Part shown: positions 17,227 through 25,248 of the stretch, in pieces
Layout of the letters: every line of letters starts with the position of its first letter
Numbering within the stretch: position 1 is the stretch's first letter
DNA from: Synechococcus sp. WH 8020
Lineage (GTDB): Bacteria > Cyanobacteriota > Cyanobacteriia > PCC-6307 > Cyanobiaceae
DNA: 64,000 bases
NCBI RefSeq assembly: GCF_001040845.1
Contig: NZ_CP011941.1
Coordinates: 1,894,828-1,958,827 of the forward strand
Direction: 5' to 3'
The notes under the pieces: generated by a model
What the model was told of the DNA's origin: nothing
Database searches by the model: none
What the model saw: only the letters and a program-made list of their open reading frames with translations
Program-made: the position numbers and the translations under genes

Positions 17227-18141
17227 TCACCCGGGGGGCGAGAAGCGCATGCTCAGATCCAACCAGGAGCTCCGCGTCATCGGCGCACTGGTGGAAATCA
17301 AATCCACCCCCGTTGTGGCGTAGAGCTTCAAGTGGGCAGGGTTGACCCCAGACGCTTCCAGCACAATGGATGCCCGAGCAGGGCGCGCTTCTGCCTGGGC
17401 CCGCAACAGGGGAACCAACGTGGTCAAAGCCTCCGGGCTGAACTCATCGAGCAGCAGGGCATCCGCACCTGCTGCCACCGCAGCCTGGGCTTCGTCTGAC
17501 GTTTCCGCCTCCACAATCACCCTGGCGGGCCAGGGTGCATTGGCTCGCACCGTTGCAATCGCGGCTGTTACTCCACCCGCCCAAGCCAGGTGGTTTTCCT
17601 TGAGCATGGCTGCGTCATCCAACCCCATGCGGTGATTGATCCCCCCACCACAGCGCACGGCATATTTCTCCAGCTCCCGCAAACCTGGAGTGGTCTTACG
17701 CGTGTCGGCTAAGGCCACACCAGTGCCTTCCAACTGGGCCACAAGAGCGGCCGTTGCCGTGGCAATACCAGACAGACGCATCGCCAAATTCAGGGCCGTG
17801 CGTTCCATCGCCACCAATTGTTCCGCCGGCCCCCTGAGCTCCAACAGTCGCTGCCCGGCCTCGATTGGGGTGCCATCCCGCACGAGCAGGCGCAATTCGA
17901 ACCCCGATGCTGATGACCCCACCAACTCCCTGAACAAGGGCTCCAACAACACGCCGCCACAGAACACCCCATCTGCTTTGGCCCGCCAATGGGCTTCACC
18001 CTCTCGCCCCCGCAGGGCGGGAGTGGTGAGATCGCCGCGGCCGAGATCCTCCTGAAGCCACTCCGCCAGCTGTTGGCGCAGTCGTGGAGTGATCGAGAGG
18101 TCCGCTCGTGCCAAGGCTTGTAAAGAATGGATTGCTCCCAT
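17227..18141 (-). CDS. nadC: Nicotinate-nucleotide diphosphorylase (carboxylating)
   Basis: A 304-residue quinolinate phosphoribosyltransferase, which converts quinolinate and PRPP to nicotinate mononucleotide, carbon dioxide and pyrophosphate in NAD synthesis. Typical motifs: EDLGRGDLTTPAL near residue 30, ERTALNLAMRLSGIAT near 112, ADTRKTTPGLRELEKYA near 143, GGGINHRMGLDDAAMLKENH near 165, and the C-terminal barrel segments VEAETSDEAQAA and LLDEFSP. Length fits the family. The ATG at 18141 is preferred; the frame extends upstream to 18222 with unrelated sequence. GC-rich, in contrast to the adjacent divergent gene. Confidence 0.96.
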   Translation of the reverse strand: MGAIHSLQALARADLSITPRLRQQLAEWLQEDLGRGDLTTPALRGREGEAHWRAKADGVFCGGVLLEPLFRELVGSSASGFELRLLVRDGTPIEAGQRLLELRGPAEQLVAMERTALNLAMRLSGIATATAALVAQLEGTGVALADTRKTTPGLRELEKYAVRCGGGINHRMGLDDAAMLKENHLAWAGGVTAAIATVRANAPWPARVIVEAETSDEAQAAVAAGADALLLDEFSPEALTTLVPLLRAQAEARPARASIVLEASGVNPAHLKLYATTGVDLISTSAPMTRSSWLDLSMRFSPPG

Positions 18142-18202
18142 GATGAACTTCGGCTCCCTCCCCCAACCGCACACCGTGCCCCCGAAGCGCATCTGACTGG
18201 CT

Positions 18203-19102
18203 GTGATCAACTGCCTTCGCAATGCAACAGGCCACGAAGACGTCTTGGTTCATCGACGCAGCGATACTGGCCGTGTGGTCATCGAACCGTCCAATCCATT
18301 GCTTGCTGACCGAGACCCTGCATGGAACGTCGTTTTGCCTCAAAAAATTGAATTATTCGATAGCCATTTTCATATCATCGATACTCGCTATCCATTGATA
18401 CGCAACAATGGTTATTTGCCCGAAGAATTTACCCATCAAGACTACAGAAAAAGGCTATCAACATTTGATCTTGCAGGCGGGGCTATCATTTCTGGCTCAT
18501 TTCACGGCTTTGATCAAAGCCATCTTTTAGCCGCTTTAAAATCACTTGGCCCCAAGTATGTTGGAGTCACTCAACTGCCAAACAACATATCGGATGACAA
18601 AATCATTGAGCTCAACTCGGCTGGGGTACGAGCCTTAAGATTCAACCTATACCGTGGAGGGCCCAAAAGAATTACTCATATAGTCTCAATGGCAAAAAGA
18701 GTTCATGAACTTGCAAACTGGCATGTCGAATTGTATTTAGACTCCGCACATCTTGAGGAGCTATCCAGTGCATTACTGCCATTACCTGCTGTCTGCATCG
18801 ACCACCTAGGGATGAAAAAAGAAGGTTTTCACCACCTTCTTAAACTTGTAGAACGAGGCCACAAGGTGAAAGCCACTGGCTTTGGTCGAATAGACTTCGA
18901 TCCGTCCGAAGCAATCAAGTTACTCCATCAAACCAATCCAGATTCACTACTATTTGGCACTGACTTACCATCAACAAGAGCGTCGATACCCTTTCAGCTC
19001 AGCGATATCCACATCATTCTTGAGTCTCTTGGCGGTGAAGCTGCAAAAAAAGTTTTAAAAGAGAATGCAATTGAGTTTTACAAAATAAAATCTAGCTTCT
19101 AA
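18203..19102 (+). CDS. Amidohydrolase-2 family metal-dependent hydrolase
   Basis: A protein of up to 299 residues. The core begins at about residue 50 with FDSHFHIIDTRYPL, carrying the H-x-H metal motif, and continues with LAGGAIISGSFHGFD, VGVTQLPN, GVRALRFNLYRGG, HVELYLD, CIDHLGM and FGTDLPSTRA, the last holding the conserved metal/catalytic Asp. This order fits the amidohydrolase-2 (PF04909) TIM barrel used by lactonases and decarboxylases; the substrate is unknown. The frame opens at a GTG (18203), but the first 40 or so residues look unlike the family, so the true start may be near 18275-18340. The gene is much AT-richer than nadC beside it and seems to have been inserted into an alpha/beta hydrolase gene. 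Confidence 0.8.
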   Translation: MINCLRNATGHEDVLVHRRSDTGRVVIEPSNPLLADRDPAWNVVLPQKIELFDSHFHIIDTRYPLIRNNGYLPEEFTHQDYRKRLSTFDLAGGAIISGSFHGFDQSHLLAALKSLGPKYVGVTQLPNNISDDKIIELNSAGVRALRFNLYRGGPKRITHIVSMAKRVHELANWHVELYLDSAHLEELSSALLPLPAVCIDHLGMKKEGFHHLLKLVERGHKVKATGFGRIDFDPSEAIKLLHQTNPDSLLFGTDLPSTRASIPFQLSDIHIILESLGGEAAKKVLKENAIEFYKIKSSF

Positions 19103-19295
19103 GCCAAGAATACAAATCGCGGATGGCTTCGGCGTAAGCCTTCAATGTCACTCGATCTCGAGGCGTCCGATCCTGCCCATGTCCAGGCAGATCAAAACTC
19201 ACCGTCTGGTGACCTTCACTCTGAAGCTCCTTGGCACAAGCGTACCAGCACCAACTTCCGTGAGATCCACCATGCACCAGAACAAAGACAGCCAT
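19092..19295 (-). pseudogene. Truncated alpha/beta hydrolase
   Basis: A 67-codon frame starting MAVFVLVHGGSHGSWCWYAC and reading through EGHQTVSFDLPGHGQDRTP and YAEAIRDLYSWLRS to a stop. This is a clear N-terminal part of an esterase-type alpha/beta hydrolase: strand, HGG oxyanion loop, WCW and the DLPGHG strand. It ends before the GxSxG nucleophile elbow, so about two thirds of the protein and the whole catalytic triad are missing. The last codons overlap the 3' end of the AT-rich amidohydrolase gene, placing the break near 19103-19110. Confidence 0.8.
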
Positions 19296-19465
19296 CACAT
19301 CCAAGTCTTTTTCAAAAGTCTGATGGGATTTGATTGGAGGAGATTGGGCAGGATGTCTGCAAATTCGATTGATCCTCAGGGTCACCGATCTCAGGCGATC
19401 ACCACCTCGGCTAAGCCTTTCAGATCGAATTTTTCCCTGGCATGGCTCTCTGATGCGGCACAGCT

Positions 19466-19900
19466 TCAGGCCGAAAGCCACTGCAGCGACACCCTGCGCT
19501 GACGTGGACCGTCGAGCTCAACAAGCATCACCTCTTGGTACTGCCCCAATTGCACCTCCCCGTTGCTGACATTCACGGTGACCTCATTGCCGAGCATCAG
19601 AGCCTGCAGATGAGCATGGGCATTGCGCGGCTCATCATCCGGAATGCCACGGCGCAGTTCCAGGTCGTCATGCTTCCAGCCAGCGCCTGGGGGTGCCTGC
19701 AGGCTCAACCACCGCTTCAGATCCATGAGCAGCCGTTCCTCCATTTCATTGATGATCACAGCAGTGGTGGTGTGCTGGCCTGACACGACCACGGCACCAT
19801 CCCGTTCACCAATGGAGTGAACAAAGCGACGTAGCTCTGCGGTGAGGGGCAAGCATTGAAAGGATGCCTCGGTGCGGAGGCTCAGGAGCTGAGAGGTCAT
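19466..19900 (-). CDS. YjbQ family protein (UPF0047)
   Basis: A 144-residue protein of the YjbQ/UPF0047 family. Hallmarks are VVSGQHTTTAVIINEMEERL near residue 38, where the conserved histidine and T-A precede I-N-E, and RNAHAHLQALMLGNEVTVNV followed by NGEVQLGQYQEVMLVELDGP, the conserved H-x-H and L-G-x-x-Q elements. Some members have weak thiamine-phosphate synthase activity, but the physiological role is uncertain. Full length; ATG at 19900. Faces away from the 58-residue membrane protein at 19949. Confidence 0.92.
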   Translation of the reverse strand: MTSQLLSLRTEASFQCLPLTAELRRFVHSIGERDGAVVVSGQHTTTAVIINEMEERLLMDLKRWLSLQAPPGAGWKHDDLELRRGIPDDEPRNAHAHLQALMLGNEVTVNVSNGEVQLGQYQEVMLVELDGPRQRRVSLQWLSA

Positions 19901-19948
19901 GTCGTCATGCTGGCGTCTAAAACGGCTAATTGATCAAGGAGACGTTGT

Positions 19949-20125
19949 ATGGCCCTGATTCCCCGCTGGCAGTACATGACCCCAGAGAGCAAGGCGTTGG
20001 TTAAGCGTGGCGGCGTCAGCGTGCTGGTGCTGCTTGTGGCAAGCGTGGTTCTAAGGGCACTGTTGCCTTGGGTGCTGCTCGCAGTGGTCGCCTGGTTTGT
20101 TTGGACCTGGACTCAACGGCGCTGA
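19949..20125 (+). CDS. 58-residue single-pass membrane protein
   Basis: A small frame starting at ATG 19949 with AAGGAG about 7 bases upstream and ending in TGA at 20125. The protein begins MALIPRWQYMTPESKALVKR and then has a long hydrophobic region (VLVLLVASVVLRALLPWVLL and AVVAWFVWTW) ending in QRR. One long or two short membrane passes are likely. The strong ribosome-binding site and clean composition support a real gene. Function unknown; it lies 82 bases before the NCS2 permease gene and may be co-transcribed with it. Confidence 0.75.
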   Translation: MALIPRWQYMTPESKALVKRGGVSVLVLLVASVVLRALLPWVLLAVVAWFVWTWTQRR

Positions 20126-20207
20126 CATCCCGCAGCAGGAGCACAATGATCACCTTGTCGGAGAGCCTCCAGAAGGCATCTGATGATGAAGCCAGTCTCA
20201 GCCAACC

Positions 20208-21800
20208 ATGCAGCTCCAGGTAAAGCGCCTCATCGGGCCATGGCAGCCAGGAGACCTTGATGGGTTTCTGGCCCTGGGGCTCAACAACCTGATCCAGATC
20301 CTGCTGATCATCAGCCTCTGCCGAGGTGTTCTTGGCTACCCGGATGCCCTGCTGTTCGGACAGATCTTGCCTGCCGCCGGAGTGAGTCTTCTCGTTGGGA
20401 ATGTGGCGTACACCCGACTGGCCAGGCAACTCGCAGCCAGCCAGTGCCGTGAGGACTGCACCGCCATGCCCTATGGCATCAATACGGTCAGCTTGTTTGC
20501 CTACATCTTTCTCGTCATGCTTCCGGTCAAGCTGGCGGCCCTCAATGGCGGAATGACAGAGGTTGAGGCCATCAGCCGCTCCTGGCATGCGGGGATGGTG
20601 GCCTGCATGGGATCGGGTTTGATCGAAATCGTGGGAGCCTTCAGTGCCGACCGCTTAAGACGCTGGCTCCCACGAGCCGCCCTGCTCTCCACCCTTGCCG
20701 GGATTGCCCTCGGCTACATCGCCCTGGGATTCCTGCTGCGCACCTATGCCCATCCTCTGGTGGGACTCGCGAGCTTGGCCGTCATCGTTCTCGGCTATTA
20801 CGCCAAGGTGCGATGGCCCTTACCCACAGGCCTGATGGCCGTTCTTCTGGGCATGGTTCTCGCCTGGAGTAGCGGCTTGCTCGCTCCCAGTCCAGACGCC
20901 TGGCAAGACAGCATCCGCACCATCAGCTGGCATCCACCGACGCTGCAGCTACAGATCCTTTGGGAGAACCGAACCGACCTCTTCCCATGGCTCGGGGTGA
21001 TCGTGCCGATGGGGCTTTTCAATGTGATCGGATCTCTCCAAAACCTCGAAAGCGCAGAAGCGGCTGGTGATCACTACGCCACCCGCACCTGCCTGCTGAT
21101 CGACGGTGTTGGGACACTCGCCGCTGCAGCACTCGGTTCCTGTTTCCCCACCACGATTTACATCGGCCATTCAGGCTTCAAAGACATGGGGGCGCGCTCT
21201 GGCTACTCCTGGCTGAACGGTGTCGTCATGTCGGCAGCTTGCTTCTTTGGCTTGTTCGGCTTGCTGGCACTCTTGATCCCCATCGATGCCGGCATGGCGA
21301 TCGTGCTGTACATCGGTATTGCGATGACAGCCCAGGCGTTTCAGGCCACGCCCTCACGCCACGCCCCCGCAGTCGTGCTCGGACTGCTTCCTGGCCTGGC
21401 TGGATGGGGCGCCCAATTGCTGAAAGCCGGATTGCGCGCCGGTGGACTGGGCACGCCAAAGCAACCCTTTAACCAGCAAATGATCGACCAGCTCGCCCAG
21501 GGTGATGTCTGGGCAGCGGGTGCCTTTGCCTTGGAGCAGGGGCAGATCATCACAGCGATGCTGTTGGCAGCTTTGCTCGTATTTGCCATTGAAGGCCGCT
21601 TCCTCGCCGCCGCAACCTGCAGTGGGATTGCAGCCGTGCTCGCCTGGTTTGGCGTGATTCATGCCTGGCAATTTTCCACCGGTGACACCGTTGTGAATCT
21701 GGGCTGGGGAACCGGTCAGCCCTGGGCTATCGCCTATGCGCTGATCACCGTATTGATTTTGATCGCCCGACGCTTACCCCAACAACCGGAGGGGAAGTAA
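20208..21800 (+). CDS. NCS2-type nucleobase/xanthine-uracil permease-like protein
   Basis: A 530-residue polytopic membrane protein with about 12-14 hydrophobic segments. Features fitting the NCS2 (nucleobase-cation symporter 2) family include the N-terminal GLNNLIQILLIISLCRG, AMPYGINTVSLFAYIFLVML, the conserved segment near residue 272 (MGLFNVIGSLQNLESAEAAG) and CFPTTIYIGHSGFKDMGARS near 310. Members import purines or pyrimidines across the inner membrane; the substrate cannot be fixed from sequence and this variant is divergent. The ATG at 20208 is used. The stop abuts the stop of convergent mnmE with no intervening base. Confidence 0.85.
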   Translation: MQLQVKRLIGPWQPGDLDGFLALGLNNLIQILLIISLCRGVLGYPDALLFGQILPAAGVSLLVGNVAYTRLARQLAASQCREDCTAMPYGINTVSLFAYIFLVMLPVKLAALNGGMTEVEAISRSWHAGMVACMGSGLIEIVGAFSADRLRRWLPRAALLSTLAGIALGYIALGFLLRTYAHPLVGLASLAVIVLGYYAKVRWPLPTGLMAVLLGMVLAWSSGLLAPSPDAWQDSIRTISWHPPTLQLQILWENRTDLFPWLGVIVPMGLFNVIGSLQNLESAEAAGDHYATRTCLLIDGVGTLAAAALGSCFPTTIYIGHSGFKDMGARSGYSWLNGVVMSAACFFGLFGLLALLIPIDAGMAIVLYIGIAMTAQAFQATPSRHAPAVVLGLLPGLAGWGAQLLKAGLRAGGLGTPKQPFNQQMIDQLAQGDVWAAGAFALEQGQIITAMLLAALLVFAIEGRFLAAATCSGIAAVLAWFGVIHAWQFSTGDTVVNLGWGTGQPWAIAYALITVLILIARRLPQQPEGK

Positions 21801-23192
21801 TCACTTACCGATACAGAAGCGAGAGAAAATCCGGTCCAACACCGACTCCGTGAGCTGCTCACCGGTGATCTCACCCAGGCTGCAAATCGCCTGACGCAAA
21901 TCAATCGTCCAAAAATCCCAGGGGAGACCATCGGCCGCCACCTGCTCACTACGGGCCAGGGCCTCAGCCGCAGTGACCGCCAGATCAGACTGACGCTGAT
22001 TCAAAGCCAGAAGCAAGGGCTGTTCGCCTAAGGCGCCACAACGCTCCAAGACTGCACGCACGAGAGCCTGTTCCCCGTCTCCCGTGACCGCGCTGAGGCG
22101 CACATCCGCAACCGATGCCGCAACCGACGCATCAACGGGCTCAGCCTTCAGAGGAAGGTCTGCTTTGTTGCCGACCCTCAGGCAGGGAACCCCTTCAGGG
22201 ATCAGGGCAAACAAAGCCTGATCGTCATCCAACCAGCCCTGGGCGAGATCAAATAACAGCAGGACCAGATCGGCACTCGCCAGGGCGTCGCGGCTTCGAG
22301 CAATCCCCAACTTCTCCACGGCATCACTGGTGGCCCTGATGCCTGCGGTGTCCAGCAGGGTGATTGGGACCCCATCGAGCACGATCTCACTTTCCAGCAA
22401 ATCCCGCGTGGTCCCTGGCAAGTCGGTCACGATCGCCCGCTCCCGGCGACTCAAGAGGTTGAGCAAGGAGCTTTTTCCCACGTTTGGCCGGCCCACCAGC
22501 GCGACCCTCAATCCGTGGCGCACAACTGATCCCCGCTCGCCATCGGCCACGAGGTTGAGCAACTCCAGGCGAACAGCTTGCAGCTCCTGCAAGAGCGCCT
22601 CACCATTCAAAGGAGGAAGATCCTCTTCAAAGTCCACGCGGGCCTCCAACTCACTGAGCTGATCGAGCAATCGCTCCCGCAAGACCACCATTGTTTTCTG
22701 GATCCCGCCATCGAGACCCGCCATCGCCAATTGCGCTGCCCGCTGGCTGCGCGCTCCCACCAAATCACCAATTGCTTCCGCCCGGGTGAGGTCAAGACGG
22801 CCATTCAGGACAGCGCGTTGGCTGAATTCACCGGGCAGGGCCCGTCGCACTCCTGGCTGCTCCAAGACACGTGCCAAGACCTGCTGTACGGCGATCACCC
22901 CGCCATGACAATGAATCTCGACAACGTCTTCACCGGTAAAACTGCGCGGCGCCAACATCACCAACACCAACACCTCATCGAGCCGTTCCACACCGCCGGC
23001 AGCCACAACATGTCCATACAGCACCCGGTGGCTCTCCCACACCTGTTGACCAGGAATCACCGTGATCGCAGCAACAGCACCTACAGCACTGGGACCCGAC
23101 ACCCGAATCACGGCGATGCCACCCTGCCCCGGTGCCACTGCGGTAGCGATCGCAGCGATCGAAAACGCCTGATCTGGACCAATCCCAGACAT
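21801..23192 (-). CDS. mnmE: tRNA modification GTPase MnmE
   Basis: A 463-residue protein that, with MnmG, adds the carboxymethylaminomethyl group to uridine-34 of certain tRNAs. The N-terminal folate-binding domain contains AAIATAVAPGQGGIAVIRVSG and FTGEDVVEIHCHGG; the helical domain follows; the G domain has GRPNVGKSSLLN (P-loop, about residue 220), DLPGTTRD, DTAGIR and NKADL; the protein ends with the diagnostic CIGK. The ATG at 23192 matches the family N-terminus; a GTG at 23219 lies upstream. The gene is divergent from the DUF2062 gene. Confidence 0.97.
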   Translation of the reverse strand: MSGIGPDQAFSIAAIATAVAPGQGGIAVIRVSGPSAVGAVAAITVIPGQQVWESHRVLYGHVVAAGGVERLDEVLVLVMLAPRSFTGEDVVEIHCHGGVIAVQQVLARVLEQPGVRRALPGEFSQRAVLNGRLDLTRAEAIGDLVGARSQRAAQLAMAGLDGGIQKTMVVLRERLLDQLSELEARVDFEEDLPPLNGEALLQELQAVRLELLNLVADGERGSVVRHGLRVALVGRPNVGKSSLLNLLSRRERAIVTDLPGTTRDLLESEIVLDGVPITLLDTAGIRATSDAVEKLGIARSRDALASADLVLLLFDLAQGWLDDDQALFALIPEGVPCLRVGNKADLPLKAEPVDASVAASVADVRLSAVTGDGEQALVRAVLERCGALGEQPLLLALNQRQSDLAVTAAEALARSEQVAADGLPWDFWTIDLRQAICSLGEITGEQLTESVLDRIFSRFCIGK

Positions 23193-23269
23193 ACCCAGAT
23201 CCCTGCCGCCATCACGCACTCCTTCCTACGATCCCGAAGCTTCCTCAGCCGCACTGGCGGCAAGCAGTT

Positions 23270-23761
23270 TTGATCAAGCGGTTGCAGAACAAATGTCAGC
23301 GACGCTTGAACCGATGGCTGCAGTGGATCTGGCAGCAGGAGGGAACCCCTGGACAACGCGCGCGCGGGCTGGCCGCAGGCGTGTTTTGCGGCTGCTTCCC
23401 CTTCTTTGGCTTTCAAACCCTGCTGGGAATTGGCTTGGCCAGCATTGTGCGTGGCAACCATTTGCTGGCCGCCGCAGGCACCTGGATCAGCAACCCATTC
23501 ACCTACGTACCGCTGTTTTGGTTCAACTACCGGTTAGGGACACTGGTCCTCGGTGAAGGCGCTGGCTGGCCAGGGCTCAACAATCTCAATCAAGAACTGC
23601 TTGCCACGGCAGGATGGGATGTGATGAGCCGTCTCTTGCTTGGCTCCACCCTGACCGGAACAGTGTTTGGGGGACTGAGCTGGTGGTTCACCCTTAACTG
23701 GCTGCAACCCCAAAGAGCCAGGACCACAGCCCCTCGACGTCGAGAGCGTGGACGAAAGTAA
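23270..23761 (+). CDS. DUF2062 domain membrane protein
   Basis: A 163-residue protein with the DUF2062 signature: GTPGQRARGLAAGVFCGCFPFFGFQTLLGIGLA near residue 25-57, then NHLLAAAGTWISNPFTYVPLFWFNYRLG near 62-90. Hydrophobic segments indicate an inner-membrane protein. Family function is not defined, though some members are fused to glycosyltransferases. The only in-frame start is TTG at 23270; upstream codons are open but give no better start. The C-terminus is strongly basic (RRRERGRK). Confidence 0.85.
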   Translation: MIKRLQNKCQRRLNRWLQWIWQQEGTPGQRARGLAAGVFCGCFPFFGFQTLLGIGLASIVRGNHLLAAAGTWISNPFTYVPLFWFNYRLGTLVLGEGAGWPGLNNLNQELLATAGWDVMSRLLLGSTLTGTVFGGLSWWFTLNWLQPQRARTTAPRRRERGRK

Positions 23762-23778
23762 CCCCGTTCAGCGCATTC

Positions 23779-25248
23779 TCAGGCCGTCATGACTGATGAA
23801 AGCCATTCCTTAAGCGGCCGCCAATCGTCCCCTTGATCGATGCTCTCCCAAAGCGATTCAATCAAGGGGCGTGTGGGTGTTTGGCTCAAATTCCAACGCC
23901 TCAAGCCCTCAGAAACTGAAGCCTCCAGCTCAGATGCTTCAGAGGGCTCGATGGCCTGGATTTGCCACCACCAGGCATCACGCCAGTTTTGCCACACCGC
24001 CCTGGGAGGATCTGGAAGATTGTTCAACACCACAGGCAAGCCCTCAGGCTCCTGGGGCAAACCAGAGGATTGAACCACCGAAGCGAGACCAGCAAAAAAG
24101 TCTCCATAACCAACGGGCCAGCTCGCGATTAATTCCAGGGTTGCGCTCACCAAGCGATCATCACTCTCCGCATCAGGATTGGGCGTCAACCCCATCCGCC
24201 TCAACAAGCACAAGCGATAGTAATTTTGATAACTGCTTGCATACCGCTCAAGCAATTGTTCCATCGGCGGCCGAGGCAGCAACATCGCCAAAGGGTTTTG
24301 AAGAAGCTGCAAATTCTTTCGGCAAATAGCTGGCTGACGCCCATAGGAATACAGCCCGGTCTGATCGAAATAAGCCGCCGTAAAACTTGGATCCCAGCGA
24401 TCTAAAAAGGCAAACGGTCCGTAGTCAAAGCTTTCACCAGCCAGCGACATGTTGTCGGTGTTGAGCACGCCATGAACAAAGCCTGCTGCCATCCACTCAG
24501 CTGCCAAACGAGCCACCCGCTCCACCAGCTCGCCATAGAAGGCGAGAAGCTGATGCTCCAAGGCCAGGCGATCTCCATCAGGAGCAGGATGGGCCGCTGC
24601 AACATCGGGGTAGTAGACAGCTACCACATGGCGCAGTAAGCGCTCCAAACCTTGGGGGTCCCGCAAATACAGCAGCCGTTCACAGCTACCGAAACGCAGA
24701 TGAGTGCGTGCCATCCGAACCATCACCGCACTTCGCGTCGGCGAGGGTTCATCCCCACGCCACAGGTCCTCACCCGTCTCGATCAACGACAACGTGCGGC
24801 TCGTGGTCACACCAAGACGATGCAACGCCTCGGAGGCGATCACTTCGCGCACCCCTCCTTTCAAGGTGAGGCGTCCATCCCCACCACGACTCCAGGGGGT
24901 GGTGCCACTCCCTTTGCTGCCAAGGTCTTGAAGCTGGCCGGTTCGATCGCGCAGTTGGCCATAGAGAAAGCCGCGGCCATCTCCAAGCTGGGGGTTGTAG
25001 GTGCCGAACTGGTAGCCGTGATAACGAAGAGCGAGCAAGGGAACGCGCTCTTCAAAACGGCCATAGGCCTTCTCGAAATCTTGATCCGACACACTGTCCG
25101 GCTCCACCCCCAGCTTGCGCAACAGTGCGTCGTTGCGAAAACGCAACTGCGTTCGCGGGAAAACCGCCGCCTCCACCACATCCCAATACGACCCACCCAA
25201 ACCCTCGATTGAGGGTTCGAACGGCAAGGCCAACAGCGGGTTACTCAA
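23779..25248 (-). CDS. selO: SelO family protein adenylyltransferase (YdiU)
   Basis: A 489-residue pseudokinase-fold protein. SelO transfers AMP from ATP to proteins, including redox proteins, in characterised bacterial and mitochondrial members. Family segments: LALRYHGYQFGTYNPQLGDG near residue 72, LGSKGSGTTPWSRGGDGRLT near 108, LKGGVREVIASEALHRLGV near 128, GFVHGVLNTDNMSLAGESFD near 255 and YGPFAFLD. Start is TTG at 25248, overlapping the TGA of the upstream (p)ppGpp enzyme as TTGA, so translation is probably coupled. The C-terminus has no selenocysteine codon, as in other bacterial members. Confidence 0.93.
   Translation of the reverse strand: MSNPLLALPFEPSIEGLGGSYWDVVEAAVFPRTQLRFRNDALLRKLGVEPDSVSDQDFEKAYGRFEERVPLLALRYHGYQFGTYNPQLGDGRGFLYGQLRDRTGQLQDLGSKGSGTTPWSRGGDGRLTLKGGVREVIASEALHRLGVTTSRTLSLIETGEDLWRGDEPSPTRSAVMVRMARTHLRFGSCERLLYLRDPQGLERLLRHVVAVYYPDVAAAHPAPDGDRLALEHQLLAFYGELVERVARLAAEWMAAGFVHGVLNTDNMSLAGESFDYGPFAFLDRWDPSFTAAYFDQTGLYSYGRQPAICRKNLQLLQNPLAMLLPRPPMEQLLERYASSYQNYYRLCLLRRMGLTPNPDAESDDRLVSATLELIASWPVGYGDFFAGLASVVQSSGLPQEPEGLPVVLNNLPDPPRAVWQNWRDAWWWQIQAIEPSEASELEASVSEGLRRWNLSQTPTRPLIESLWESIDQGDDWRPLKEWLSSVMTA

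Noticed and set aside
7988-18190. Near-identical 15-base string (CGCACACCGTGCCCC) before the genes at 7995 and 18203
   Set aside because: Only about 15 bases match and the flanks differ; too short to support a repeat or attachment site.
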